Of a DNA stretch of 64,000 nucleotides, positions 34,874 to 43,689 are shown piece after piece. Source of the stretch: Parabacteroides sp. FAFU027 (lineage in GTDB: Bacteria > Bacteroidota > Bacteroidia > Bacteroidales > UBA7332). The stretch covers positions 248,001 to 312,000 of the forward strand of contig NZ_JAKZKV010000007.1 in assembly GCF_022808675.1 (NCBI RefSeq), read 5' to 3'. A model generated the notes under the pieces. The model ran no database searches and was not told where the DNA came from. It saw only the letters and a list, made by a program, of their open reading frames with translations. How positions within the stretch are numbered: position 1 is the stretch's first letter; every line of letters starts with the position of its first letter. The position numbers and the translations under genes are program-made.

Positions 34874-35343
34874 CACAAATACAACACAATTCCCTACGAA
34901 TTATCGCCAAAACACCCCACTCCACAACAATATATCACACACAAAAATCCGCACTATCAAAACAAAGCCCCTCCAACTTTAGACTCTTACAAGTATATAC
35001 CACTTATTGATTTTTCTCTTTCCTCTTTCGCAACCTCTGAAAAGCAAATCATGAAAACGAAACAATATTGCATTTTGAGACCTTCTTAATCTTAGGTAAC
35101 TAACAGAGAAAAGCACAGAGTTCAACAGTAATTTCACAAACCCGACCTCTAGAGCTCTGAGTTAATAGTAAATGCCAAAACATGAAACACCTCAGAAATA
35201 TCCACAATATCAGCGCAGCTTAACATTGCAAAGCCAATCCCATTTGTGAACTCAATTTTCGCAAACCAAAGTAGCCGGACTATACAGAAAAATCGTATTT
35301 TTGCACTCCAAAATTAATAACACTCAATCAGGAGATTATCAAG
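34874..35343. other. gene-free region upstream of thrS
   Basis: About 470 nt of AT-rich sequence. It contains the thrS -7 box and an isolated CTCTAGAG palindrome at 35147-35154 similar to the 11-bp array on the other side of the IS. No gene, tRNA-like fold or T-box-like leader was recognised. Confidence 0.6.
35296..35303 (+). promoter_or_regulatory. -7 box of thrS
   Basis: TATTTTTG followed by CA fits TAnnTTTG and leaves a 40-nt leader before the thrS start. There is no clear -33 TTTG. Confidence 0.5.
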
Positions 35344-37284
35344 ATGATAAAAATAACTTTTCCGGATGGATCAAACCGCGAATTTGCAGCAGGCGTAACT
35401 CCTCTGCAAGTAGCCGAAAGCATCAGTCCGCGCCTGGCTCAGGATGTACTGGCAGCCAGCATCAATGGAGAAGAATGGGATCTGAGCCGTCCGGTAAACG
35501 CTGACAGTTCAATCAAGTTATTCAAATGGGACGATGCTGAAGCTAAACACGCTTTCTGGCATTCTTCTGCTCACTTGATGGCTGAAGCTTTGCAAGAGCT
35601 TTATCCTCATATTAAATTCGGTATTGGTCCGGCTATTGAAAACGGATTCTATTACGACGTAGATTCAGGCGAACAGCCGCTTCGAGACAGCGACTTCGAA
35701 AAAATCGAAAAGAAAATGCTGGAGCTTGCCACTCAAAAGCAGGAGATCGTACGTCAGGAAATTTCAAAAGAAGATGCATTGAAAATGTTTGGCGATCGTG
35801 GTGAGGTGTACAAAACCGAGCTGATCTCCGAACTTGAAGACGGTACTATTACCACCTATTCACAAGGTTCGTTTACCGATCTTTGCCGCGGACCTCACTT
35901 ACCTAACACCTCTCCGATCAAAGCCGTTAAACTGATGGCATTGGCCGGAGCATACTGGCGTGGTGATGAAAAACGCAAACAGCTGACCCGTATCTACGGT
36001 ATCACTTTCCCTAAAAAGAAGATGCTGGATGAATATCTGGCACTGCTTGAAGAGGCGAAAAAACGTGACCACCGTAAAATCGGTAAAGAACTCGAGCTTT
36101 TCGCTTTCTCTGAAGCGGTAGGTAAAGGTTTACCATTGTGGTTACCTAAAGGAACAGCTCTTCGCAGCCGTCTGGAAGACTTCCTGAAACGTATTCAGAA
36201 ACGTTTCGGATATCAACAGATCATGACTCCGCACATCGGATTAAAAGGACTTTGGGAAACGTCAGGCCACTGGGCAAAATATGGCAAGGATTCATTCCAA
36301 CCGATTTTGACTCCGGAAGAAGATGAAGTATTCCTGATGAAACCGATGAACTGTCCATTCCACTGCGAAATCTATAAAACCGCTCCCCGTTCATACAAAG
36401 ACCTGCCTTTGCGTTATGCTGAGTTCGGTACCGTTTACCGTTACGAGCAAAGTGGCGAGTTGCACGGTTTGACACGGGTACGAGGCTTTACTCAGGACGA
36501 TGCGCACATCTTCTGCCGCCCTGACCAGTTGAAAGAGGAGTTCCAAAAAGTGATGGATATTATCTTCATCATCTTTGGCGCATTGGATTTCAAAAACTTC
36601 GAAGCGCAAATCTCACTCCGTGATCCTAACAACAAAGAGAAATACATTGGCTCGGATGAAGTTTGGGAAAAATCAGAGCGTGCGATCGTGGAAGCCTGTC
36701 AGGAAAAAGGATTAAACGCCCGCGTGGAATTGGGTGAAGCTGCTTTCTACGGTCCGAAACTGGACTTCATGGTGAAAGATGCAATCGGTCGCCGTTGGCA
36801 GCTGGGAACCATCCAGGTGGACTACAACCTGCCAGAACGCTTCGAACTGGAATATAACGGCTCTGACAACCAGAAACACCGTCCGGTGATGATTCACCGC
36901 GCACCATTCGGTTCGATGGAACGCTTCGTAGCCGTATTGATCGAGCACACCGGTGGTAAGTTCCCGTTATGGCTAACTCCGGATCAGGTAGTTATCCTGC
37001 CGATCAGTGAAAAATTCAACGATTACGCACAACAAGTGGCTAACGAACTGGCTCAACAGGACATCCGCGCTATAGTGGACGACCGTAACGAGAAGATCGG
37101 CCGTAAGATCCGCGACAACGAGTTGAAACGTATTCCTTACCTTTTAATTGTGGGTGAGAAAGAAGCCGAAAACGGCGAAGTATCAGTTCGCAAGCAAGGT
37201 GAAGGCGATAAAGGAACACTGAAAGTGGCTGATTTCGCTGCTGAAATCACAGCTGAAGTGGAACGCCAGATGACCAGCTGGTAA
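35344..37284 (+). CDS. thrS: threonyl-tRNA synthetase
   Basis: A 646-residue class II aminoacyl-tRNA synthetase that charges tRNA-Thr. It begins with a TGS domain ([28 protein letters not shown]). The editing domain follows, with [18 protein letters not shown] and [12 protein letters not shown] carrying its Zn/catalytic His and Cys residues. The catalytic core has [42 protein letters not shown] and [11 protein letters not shown]. The anticodon-binding domain closes the protein. It heads the translation block thrS-infC-rpmI-rplT but has its own terminator. Confidence 0.98.
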   Translation: MIKITFPDGSNREFAAGVTPLQVAESISPRLAQDVLAASINGEEWDLSRPVNADSSIKLFKWDDAEAKHAFWHSSAHLMAEALQELYPHIKFGIGPAIENGFYYDVDSGEQPLRDSDFEKIEKKMLELATQKQEIVRQEISKEDALKMFGDRGEVYKTELISELEDGTITTYSQGSFTDLCRGPHLPNTSPIKAVKLMALAGAYWRGDEKRKQLTRIYGITFPKKKMLDEYLALLEEAKKRDHRKIGKELELFAFSEAVGKGLPLWLPKGTALRSRLEDFLKRIQKRFGYQQIMTPHIGLKGLWETSGHWAKYGKDSFQPILTPEEDEVFLMKPMNCPFHCEIYKTAPRSYKDLPLRYAEFGTVYRYEQSGELHGLTRVRGFTQDDAHIFCRPDQLKEEFQKVMDIIFIIFGALDFKNFEAQISLRDPNNKEKYIGSDEVWEKSERAIVEACQEKGLNARVELGEAAFYGPKLDFMVKDAIGRRWQLGTIQVDYNLPERFELEYNGSDNQKHRPVMIHRAPFGSMERFVAVLIEHTGGKFPLWLTPDQVVILPISEKFNDYAQQVANELAQQDIRAIVDDRNEKIGRKIRDNELKRIPYLLIVGEKEAENGEVSVRKQGEGDKGTLKVADFAAEITAEVERQMTSW

Positions 37285-37318
37285 TTCTTTGGTTTGAAAC
37301 AATTTACCCCTAAATATC

Positions 37319-37352
37319 AACGGAAGAGCGATATATTCGCTCTTCCGTTTTT
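37319..37352 (+). terminator. terminator of thrS
   Basis: Arms AACGGAAGAGCGA and TCGCTCTTCCGTT flank a TATAT loop and are followed by TTT. It is a perfect 13-bp stem between thrS and infC. Confidence 0.9.
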
Positions 37353-37435
37353 CATTTTTTCAGCATTCAACAAAAATTGAATCAAAAACCACAAACAAAA
37401 GCACCGTAACATAGTGCTAATTCCGTAAATATTAC

Positions 37436-37443
37436 TACTTTTG
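37436..37443 (+). promoter_or_regulatory. -7 box of the infC-rpmI-rplT unit
   Basis: TACTTTTG followed by CG fits TAnnTTTG and gives a leader of about 80 nt. The classical enterobacterial rplT-binding pseudoknot was not recognised here. Confidence 0.5.
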
Positions 37444-37527
37444 CGCTGTTTTTCGGATTAATACAACCTTTTCATTGATCTGATACCAACAAATAAACAA
37501 ACGTAAAAGGAGGAAATTTTTCTATTA

Positions 37528-38139
37528 ATGAGAATAGACAATAGACAAAAGGACAGACTAAAAGACAAACAAAAGGACCAACACAGAATCAATAACTTTA
37601 TTCGTGTAAAAGAGGTTCGTCTTGTAGGTGAAAACATAGAACAAGGTGTGTACCCTGTACAGGAAGCACTTAAAATGGCTGAAAACCTTGAGCTGGATCT
37701 GGTAGAAATATCCCCGACAGCGGTTCCCCCTGTTTGTAGAATCATGGATTATCAGAAGTTTCTGTATCAGCAAAAGAAGAAACAGAAAGAGCAGAAAGCT
37801 AAATCCACCAAAATCGTTGTTAAGGAGATCCGTTTCGGACCTCAAACTGACGACCACGACTACAACTTCAAGCTGAAACATGCGAAAAGCTTCCTCGAAG
37901 AAGGATCTAAAGTAAAAGCTTACGTATTCTTCAAAGGACGCTCTATCCTGTTCAAAGAGCAGGGAGAAGTTTTACTGCTTCGTTTTGCCAACGAACTTGA
38001 AGATTACGCAAAAGTGGATCAGTTGCCGGTACTCGAAGGTAAACGCATGATCATCATGCTTTCACCGAAGAAAAAAGAGAAAGCAGCTGAAAAACCAAAA
38101 CCGGCAGCTCCTGTTGCTGAAAAGCCCAAAGCGGAATAA
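37528..38139 (+). CDS. infC: translation initiation factor IF-3
   Basis: A 203-residue IF-3, which binds the 30S subunit, prevents subunit joining and checks the initiator codon. The N-domain starts after a basic lysine-rich leader ([21 protein letters not shown]) with [21 protein letters not shown]. The linker is [16 protein letters not shown], and the C-domain has [45 protein letters not shown] proline-alanine-rich tail extends the C-terminus. The start is ATG, unlike the rare AUU of enterobacteria. It is followed by rpmI and rplT in the canonical order. Confidence 0.96.
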   Translation: MRIDNRQKDRLKDKQKDQHRINNFIRVKEVRLVGENIEQGVYPVQEALKMAENLELDLVEISPTAVPPVCRIMDYQKFLYQQKKKQKEQKAKSTKIVVKEIRFGPQTDDHDYNFKLKHAKSFLEEGSKVKAYVFFKGRSILFKEQGEVLLLRFANELEDYAKVDQLPVLEGKRMIIMLSPKKKEKAAEKPKPAAPVAEKPKAE

Positions 38140-38205
38140 CGAGCAAAAGCAAATCGCGGAGACGCGACATTTCTATATTTACTAATAAATAAACACTGAG
38201 AAAAA

Positions 38206-38403
38206 ATGCCTAAGATGAAAACTAATTCCGGTGCCAAAAAAAGGTTCACCCTTACCGGATCAGGAAAAATCAAAAGAAAACATGCTTTTAAACGTCACAT
38301 TCTGACTAAAAAAACCAACAAACAGAAGAGAAATCTTACTCAGGATGGTTTAGTTCACCCAGCTGACGTAAACAACGTTAAACTGTTGCTGAGATTGAAA
38401 TAA
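38206..38403 (+). CDS. rpmI: 50S ribosomal protein L35
   Basis: A 65-residue, highly basic ribosomal protein bL35. [33 protein letters not shown] is characteristic. It sits 66 nt after infC and 107 nt before rplT, all on the plus strand, in the conserved infC-rpmI-rplT order. Confidence 0.97.
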   Translation: MPKMKTNSGAKKRFTLTGSGKIKRKHAFKRHILTKKTNKQKRNLTQDGLVHPADVNNVKLLLRLK

Positions 38404-38510
38404 TCTCCGACATTAAAAGCAATTTTTAAAAGGATTTTTATTTAACCGAATGACTTTAGCCTGAAAAGTTCACCGCGAAGGTGGCGCTAACATTCACAAC
38501 ATCAAAAATT

Positions 38511-38861
38511 ATGCCTAGATCAGTAAATCACGTTGCTTCAAGAGCAAGAAGAAAAAAAGTTCTGAAATTAACCAGAGGTTACTTTGGTTCAAGAAAAAAC
38601 GTTTGGACCGTAGCTAAGAATACCTGGGAAAAAGGTTTGACTTACGCTTACCGCGACCGTAAAGCGAAAAAACGCAACTTCCGCGCATTGTGGATCCAAC
38701 GTATCAACGCAGCTGCACGCGTAAACGGTATGTCTTATTCTAAATTGATGGGCGCTTTGCACAAAGCTAACATCGACATCAACCGTAAAGTTTTGGCCGA
38801 CTTGGCCATGAACCACCCGGAAGCATTTGCTGCTATCGTAGAAAAAGCAAAAAACGCTTAA
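38511..38861 (+). CDS. rplT: 50S ribosomal protein L20
   Basis: A 116-residue ribosomal protein bL20, required for early 50S assembly. It starts [19 protein letters not shown] and contains [29 protein letters not shown] and [23 protein letters not shown] 30 nt upstream (38481) is in frame, but the ATG at 38511 matches the family start. It is the last gene of the infC unit. Confidence 0.97.
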   Translation: MPRSVNHVASRARRKKVLKLTRGYFGSRKNVWTVAKNTWEKGLTYAYRDRKAKKRNFRALWIQRINAAARVNGMSYSKLMGALHKANIDINRKVLADLAMNHPEAFAAIVEKAKNA

Positions 38862-38883
38862 TCATACTTCCACGATAAGACTG

Positions 38884-38920
38884 AAAAGCGGGACTCTTTA
38901 CTGAGTTCTGCTTTTTTTTG
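38884..38920 (+). terminator. terminator after rplT
   Basis: Arms AAAAGCGGGACTC and GAGTTCTGCTTTT, with two mismatches, are followed by a T-run. It closes the infC-rpmI-rplT transcript. Confidence 0.8.
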
Positions 38921-38972
38921 TTTTTACTATTGGGGATACGACTTTTAGTCGCACTCCCCATATAAAAATAAA

Positions 38973-39002
38973 AAAGGCCTCCCGAAAAATCAGGAAGCCT
39001 TT
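38973..39002 (-). terminator. terminator of rplS
   Basis: Minus-strand arms AAAGGCTTCCTGA and TCGGGAGGCCTTT form a stem followed by a U-run. It faces the rplT terminator across about 50 nt. Confidence 0.82.
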
Positions 39003-39027
39003 GTACTTTTTGAATACAGAAAACAGA

Positions 39028-39375
39028 TTACACTCTTTTTTCTTTGATTCTTGCTTTTTTACCAGTAAGAGCGCGGAGGTAGTACAGCTTAGCGCGACGT
39101 ACTTTACCCACTTTGTTAACAGTGATGCTTTCAATGAACGGAGAGTTGATCGGGAAAATACGCTCAACACCAACGTTGTTAGAAATTTTGCGAACTGTAA
39201 AACGTTTGTTCTGACCGTGACCAGAGATACGGATTACATCACCACGATACTCCTGGATACGCTCTTTGTTACCCTCTTTAATACGGTAAGCCACTGTTAC
39301 AGTGTCACCGCTTTTAAATTTAGGATGCTCTTTACCGCTTTCAAATGCCTGTTCGGCAATTTTAATAAAGTCCAT
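39028..39375 (-). CDS. rplS: 50S ribosomal protein L19
   Basis: A 115-residue ribosomal protein bL19 located near the interface of the two subunits. Diagnostic segments are [54 protein letters not shown] and RRAKLYYLR. It is transcribed alone, convergent with rplT. In most bacteria rplS follows trmD; that is not the case here. Confidence 0.97.
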   Translation of the reverse strand: MDFIKIAEQAFESGKEHPKFKSGDTVTVAYRIKEGNKERIQEYRGDVIRISGHGQNKRFTVRKISNNVGVERIFPINSPFIESITVNKVGKVRRAKLYYLRALTGKKARIKEKRV

Positions 39376-39456
39376 TTTGTTATTGAATTAAAATGTTTGA
39401 CGAAACGCAATATACACAGGTAACTCTTTTTCCTGTCAGAGATTACGAAAAGCGTG

Positions 39457-39488
39457 CAAAATTACAAATATTCCGGCTCACCCACAAG
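39457..39488 (-). promoter_or_regulatory. promoter of rplS
   Basis: Minus-strand TAATTTTG (39457-39464) with CTTG 20 nt upstream (39485-39488). It is the same variant -33 (CTTG) seen for rpmE2. It implies a leader of about 75 nt. Confidence 0.55.
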
Positions 39489-39527
39489 CTTTCCCTTGTT
39501 TATCTTCCGATAAATCAACGATTAAGT

Positions 39528-40880
39528 TTAATTCAACCACGGTTTTCCCATATAGAAATCCAGAATCTTACACCGGAATACCAACTCATATTTTGCCTGA
39601 ATTTCCTCAGACAAAGCTTTCAAACGGCGGTTATTGGCTTCGTTATACTCGTAGGAAGTTGCCTTTCCGGCACTGTGCTTATCATAGGCAAATCGAAAAG
39701 CCACTTGTGAGGCCTCTACCGATTTTCGGGAAGCATTGTACTTATCCCGCGAAGCCACTGCATTATAATAAGCTTGCTGAATGTCTTTACGAAGGGTCTT
39801 CCTGACACTTTCAAGAGCCAGTTGCTGCTGGATAATATTGTTCTTAGCCTGTTTCACCTGATCTTTGGTCTCAAAACGATTGAATATCGGAATAGAGAGT
39901 GAAAAGCCCAATGTGCGGCGGCTATTTTGATTTAGCTGGTCTGAGAGAGACGGATTAACCGAATTATAGGTATGATAATAACCATTACTGTAGGAGGCTC
40001 CGAAGCTCAAAGACGGGAAATACCCGGAACGTGCAATTGCCAGATTATTCCGACTCTGTTCAAACCGGGATTCTGCCGCTTTAACAGATGGACGGGTTCC
40101 TAAAGCCTGATTAAAAATAAGCTCTGCATCGGTTATATTGGACAAGCCGACCAACATCAGACTGTCTATTTGAGGTTCTATTACATCAAAATCCTTTACC
40201 TGATCAAGCTCCAGCAATTGAGCTAAATCAACTAAAGACAATTGTAAATTTGTATATGCAGTCGTGGCATCACTCTCTTTTACAGCTAACGTAGCATTGG
40301 CTTCCGAGACCTCCGATTCGGCAGCACTACCGGCTTTTACCCGCTCTTTGGCTCGCTCTGCCAACTCTTTATTCAAAACGATCTGCTCTTTGGCCACCTT
40401 ATAGATCTCACGGTTGTAAAGAATCTGCAAAAAAGAGGAGGCAATATTCAGGGAAATATCTTCCTTTACTTTATCGAGGTCAGCCATCGCGGCTTTTACA
40501 CTCCACTCATTAGCCTTAATCTGGTTAGTAATCCGGAAACCGGTAAAAATCGGAGTATTTGAGCTCAGACTGAATCCTGTTGAAGCCGATTGACTGTTAT
40601 CCACAATATTATTACTCCTGTTTAAGGAACGGCCAAAATCAAAACTCTGATTCACCCCCCCACTCAAATCAGGCAACCGGCTCATCTTCGACGTATGCAA
40701 CTGTATCTCCGCGGACTCTTTATCAATGGTCTTTTGCTTTATTTGAATATTGTGAGACATGGCATAATCAATACACTGTTGCAAAGTCCATTTTTCCTGA
40801 CCATAACTCAACAGCGATACCATTAGAAATCCAACAACAAGACAAACTCCTTTTGAATTGAATGACATAAACCTTTTCAT
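39528..40880 (-). CDS. TolC-family outer-membrane efflux channel
   Basis: A 450-residue outer-membrane factor. The signal peptide ends at about residue 27 (LSYGQ). The mature part starts WTLQQCIDYAMSHNIQIKQ, the standard TolC opening, and shows two long coiled-coil halves with the repeated ALGTRPSVKAAESRFEQSRNNLAIARSGYFPSLSFGASY motif. It forms the exit duct of a tripartite pump. It starts immediately after the stop codon of the adaptor gene and belongs to the permease-adaptor-channel unit. Confidence 0.92.
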   Translation of the reverse strand: MKRFMSFNSKGVCLVVGFLMVSLLSYGQEKWTLQQCIDYAMSHNIQIKQKTIDKESAEIQLHTSKMSRLPDLSGGVNQSFDFGRSLNRSNNIVDNSQSASTGFSLSSNTPIFTGFRITNQIKANEWSVKAAMADLDKVKEDISLNIASSFLQILYNREIYKVAKEQIVLNKELAERAKERVKAGSAAESEVSEANATLAVKESDATTAYTNLQLSLVDLAQLLELDQVKDFDVIEPQIDSLMLVGLSNITDAELIFNQALGTRPSVKAAESRFEQSRNNLAIARSGYFPSLSFGASYSNGYYHTYNSVNPSLSDQLNQNSRRTLGFSLSIPIFNRFETKDQVKQAKNNIIQQQLALESVRKTLRKDIQQAYYNAVASRDKYNASRKSVEASQVAFRFAYDKHSAGKATSYEYNEANNRRLKALSEEIQAKYELVFRCKILDFYMGKPWLN

Positions 40881-41996
40881 TTATCTGTTTTGCACCTTAA
40901 GTTTCTCTATCTTATTTCCACGCAACTTATCTTTCATCAAAAGTCCCGAAACCACCTCCAGGTTAATTCCGTCCGACATACCGATTTTGATATTCTTCTT
41001 TTCAAACTTCTGCTCCGGCTTTTCTTCTTTAAGAATATTAACAAAAGCGGAATCGTGACTGAATTCCACGGTACTTTCCGGAATAATCATCACCTTTTCC
41101 CGTTTCCCCAGGATAATCTCGGCATTAGCACTATATCCGGCGCGTACGAATACACCTAAAGGAATCTTTGCAGCGGCTTTTATCTCAAACAAAATCGCTC
41201 CATTCTCCTCAACTCCTTTCGGTGAAACATACTCCAATACCGCATCAAACCGTTTATCCTGCAAAGCTCCAATGGTCAGCGAAATAGGCATACCCTCACG
41301 TACCCGACCAACTTCAGTTTCATCAATCTTCCCCTTGAAAATCATATTCCCCATATCGGCAACCGAAGCGATAGTGGTTCCCTCGTTGAAGTTATTCGCC
41401 TGAATCACTGAATTTCCCACTTTAATCGGAATATCAAGGATCATACCTGAAATAGTGGCCTTTAGCTGAGTTGTGCTGTATTTGGCCGAACGTTTGGAGA
41501 TACCATCGCGGACGATCTGCAAAGATTCTTTTGCATTTTCGAGCTCCTCCATCGCCTTCTTGTATGTTGCGTCAACCTTTTCAAAGTCATCCTTTGAAAT
41601 TATACCTTTCTTAAATAAGGTATTCTGACGATCATAATCTGCTTTGGCCTGGTCTTTGGAGATGACGGCCAGATTAACCCGCGATTCGGCTGAAGTCAGC
41701 GCTCCCATCTCCGGAATGACTTTCACCTTGGCAATCACCTCCCCTACCTTAACCATATCGCCCGCTTTCTTGTAAATTTCGGCAACAATACCGGAAATCT
41801 GGGGCTTAATAAGCACCTCATTGCGGGGCTCCACCTTACCGGTAGCTACAGTTTTCTTCTCCACGTTTCCGATTTTAGGCTTTACAATCTCAAAAACCTC
41901 TTTAGCCGGTTGTGATTTTTTCCACAGGAAAACGAATATCCCGATAAAAGCCGCTGCTATTATGACTATAAGCAGGATCCTGAATACTTTTTTCAT
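40881..41996 (-). CDS. membrane-fusion (periplasmic adaptor) protein
   Basis: A 371-residue adaptor of the MacA/HlyD type. A single N-terminal membrane anchor (about 5-25) is followed by VEKKTVATGKVEPRNEVLIKPQISGIVAEIYKKAGDMVKVGEVIAKV, the split biotinyl-lipoyl domain. A long coiled-coil hairpin runs from about 80 to 150, and a beta-barrel with the IVEFSH segment lies near the end. It links the inner-membrane ABC permease to the TolC channel. It lies 121 nt after the permease gene and 0 nt before the channel gene. Confidence 0.9.
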   Translation of the reverse strand: MKKVFRILLIVIIAAAFIGIFVFLWKKSQPAKEVFEIVKPKIGNVEKKTVATGKVEPRNEVLIKPQISGIVAEIYKKAGDMVKVGEVIAKVKVIPEMGALTSAESRVNLAVISKDQAKADYDRQNTLFKKGIISKDDFEKVDATYKKAMEELENAKESLQIVRDGISKRSAKYSTTQLKATISGMILDIPIKVGNSVIQANNFNEGTTIASVADMGNMIFKGKIDETEVGRVREGMPISLTIGALQDKRFDAVLEYVSPKGVEENGAILFEIKAAAKIPLGVFVRAGYSANAEIILGKREKVMIIPESTVEFSHDSAFVNILKEEKPEQKFEKKNIKIGMSDGINLEVVSGLLMKDKLRGNKIEKLKVQNR

Positions 41997-42117
41997 ACGT
42001 CAATATTTATTTTTGTTTTACCTTCAGATCGAATTCGCAAACAATGCCATACACCCTGGTGAATATTAGTGTATGCCCGTTTCATATAAGATTTATGATT
42101 TTAGGAAATGGATTCGT

Positions 42118-43383
42118 TTATTCTTCACGTATAGCATCAATGGCCTTAATCTGCAAAGCTCTCCAGGCAGGAATAAAACCGGCGATTATTCCCGCAAAAA
42201 CCAAAATAACCAATGCCAGAATTGCCGACCAAAAACTCACCTGCGGATGCGCAAAGAATGTGCCTTCATGAGTATTTTCCCGCGTCGCGGTCAGAATCGA
42301 ATCGACAACAGTGAGCAACCCGACACCTAAACAAAGACCCAACATCCCGGCCAACAAAGTCAGAATAAGACTTTCGCTGATAATCTGACTGATAATAACG
42401 CGCGGTTTAGCCCCTAGGGCCCTTCGTATTCCTATCTCCTTGGTTCGTTCCCTTACTGTTACCAACATGATATTACTCACTCCGACAATACCAGCAAATA
42501 GCGTCCCCAATCCTACAATCCAAACCAGGATCGAAATACCTAAAAACAGATAATGGAACATCGTAAACTGTTTCTCCAGATTAACGCCCCCCACAGCCTG
42601 GCTATCGGTCGGAGAAATACTATGTTGCTCTTTCAGTACGGTCTTAATCTGGTCCTCAATCAGACTCACCTTGTAATCATCTTCTGCAGTTATACAGAGT
42701 AAGTGTATTTTATCACCATAATTGTAAGCCTGTTGCATGGTGGTAAATGGTAAAATAACACTCTCTTCCATCGGGCCGTTGATTCCAATCATAGTAATCG
42801 GATTTATTACTCCAACCACACAATAGTACATCCCATTCACCTTAACCAACTCTCCGACTGGATTCTGTCCTTTCTGAAAAAGCTCTTCGTAAACGCGCCG
42901 TCCAATGACACATACTTTTCGTTTTTCATAAATATCAATATCATTGATAAACCGGCCGTAAATCAACTGTTGGTGGTCAATCTTATCATATACAGGATAA
43001 AAGCCCTTAACATTATAAGCTCCGGCTTTATCTTTGTGAACGGTATTGTTTGCTGAATTTCCACCAAAGATCATCGGTGTAATATATTGAATATGGGAGA
43101 CTTTACTTCGAATGATTTCAACGTCACTGTTTTTCATATTCCAGTAACGTCCCTTGCGGAAGCCTTTATAAGGTTCAGAAGTTGAATTTGTCCAGAAAAA
43201 GCAGGAGTTAGTCGAAAAGCCACGAATGCCTTCCATGATGCCATTCTCAAGGCCTTTCCCTGAACCAGCCATGACAACCAGCATAAAAATTCCCCAGAAT
43301 ACCCCGAAAGCGGTCAGTATACTGCGCATTTTATTCCGGGTAATCGTCACCCAGATCTCTTGCCATCGATCTAAATCAAACAT
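42118..43383 (-). CDS. MacB-like ABC transporter permease
   Basis: A 421-residue inner-membrane protein from the ATG at 43383 (MFDLDRWQEIWVTITRNKMRSILTAFGVFWGIFML). It has the MacB_PCD-type periplasmic domain and a C-terminal FtsX domain. The last three helices include GIVGVSNIMLVTVRERTKEIGIRRALGAKPRVIISQII, the coupling segment typical of MacB. No ATPase domain is fused and no ABC ATPase gene lies in the cluster, so the ATPase must come from elsewhere. A TATATTTG box at 43402-43409 rules out the in-frame TTG at 43404 as the start. Likely substrates are peptides, lipoproteins or drugs. Confidence 0.88.
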   Translation of the reverse strand: MFDLDRWQEIWVTITRNKMRSILTAFGVFWGIFMLVVMAGSGKGLENGIMEGIRGFSTNSCFFWTNSTSEPYKGFRKGRYWNMKNSDVEIIRSKVSHIQYITPMIFGGNSANNTVHKDKAGAYNVKGFYPVYDKIDHQQLIYGRFINDIDIYEKRKVCVIGRRVYEELFQKGQNPVGELVKVNGMYYCVVGVINPITMIGINGPMEESVILPFTTMQQAYNYGDKIHLLCITAEDDYKVSLIEDQIKTVLKEQHSISPTDSQAVGGVNLEKQFTMFHYLFLGISILVWIVGLGTLFAGIVGVSNIMLVTVRERTKEIGIRRALGAKPRVIISQIISESLILTLLAGMLGLCLGVGLLTVVDSILTATRENTHEGTFFAHPQVSFWSAILALVILVFAGIIAGFIPAWRALQIKAIDAIREE

Positions 43384-43401
43384 TCTCTTGTGTTTAGATA
43401 G

Positions 43402-43409
43402 CAAATATA
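43402..43409 (-). promoter_or_regulatory. -7 box of the permease-adaptor-TolC unit
   Basis: TATATTTG on the minus strand matches TAnnTTTG and lies 18 nt before the start. A CTTG is 22 nt upstream, one base outside the usual spacing. Confidence 0.5.
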
Positions 43410-43617
43410 TGAAAAAACAAATATTTGTTTACAAGCATGGGGTAAATATCTTTTGAAAAAGATCAAAGACCTACAGATACAGAAAACAAATAAGAAAAGA
43501 AAGTTCAAAACGCAGTGATTTATAAAGCATTTAACCAATACCAATTTATCCACAAAATATACCAGAAAAGACTATTCTTTACCCGTCGCTACCAGACACC
43601 AACTCAACGGGGATATG

Positions 43618-43625
43618 TAACTTTG
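43618..43625 (+). promoter_or_regulatory. -7 box of the pectate lyase gene
   Basis: TAACTTTG matches the Bacteroidota -7 element and leaves a 64-nt leader. No -33 TTTG was found. Confidence 0.4.
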
Positions 43626-43689
43626 GAAACCGAAAACAAACACCTTTAATCAACACATTTCAATTCTTAAAAACCATTATTCTAGCTCC

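Noticed and set aside
38481-38510. Upstream GTG start for rplT
   Set aside because: The conserved L20 N-terminus begins at the ATG at 38511.
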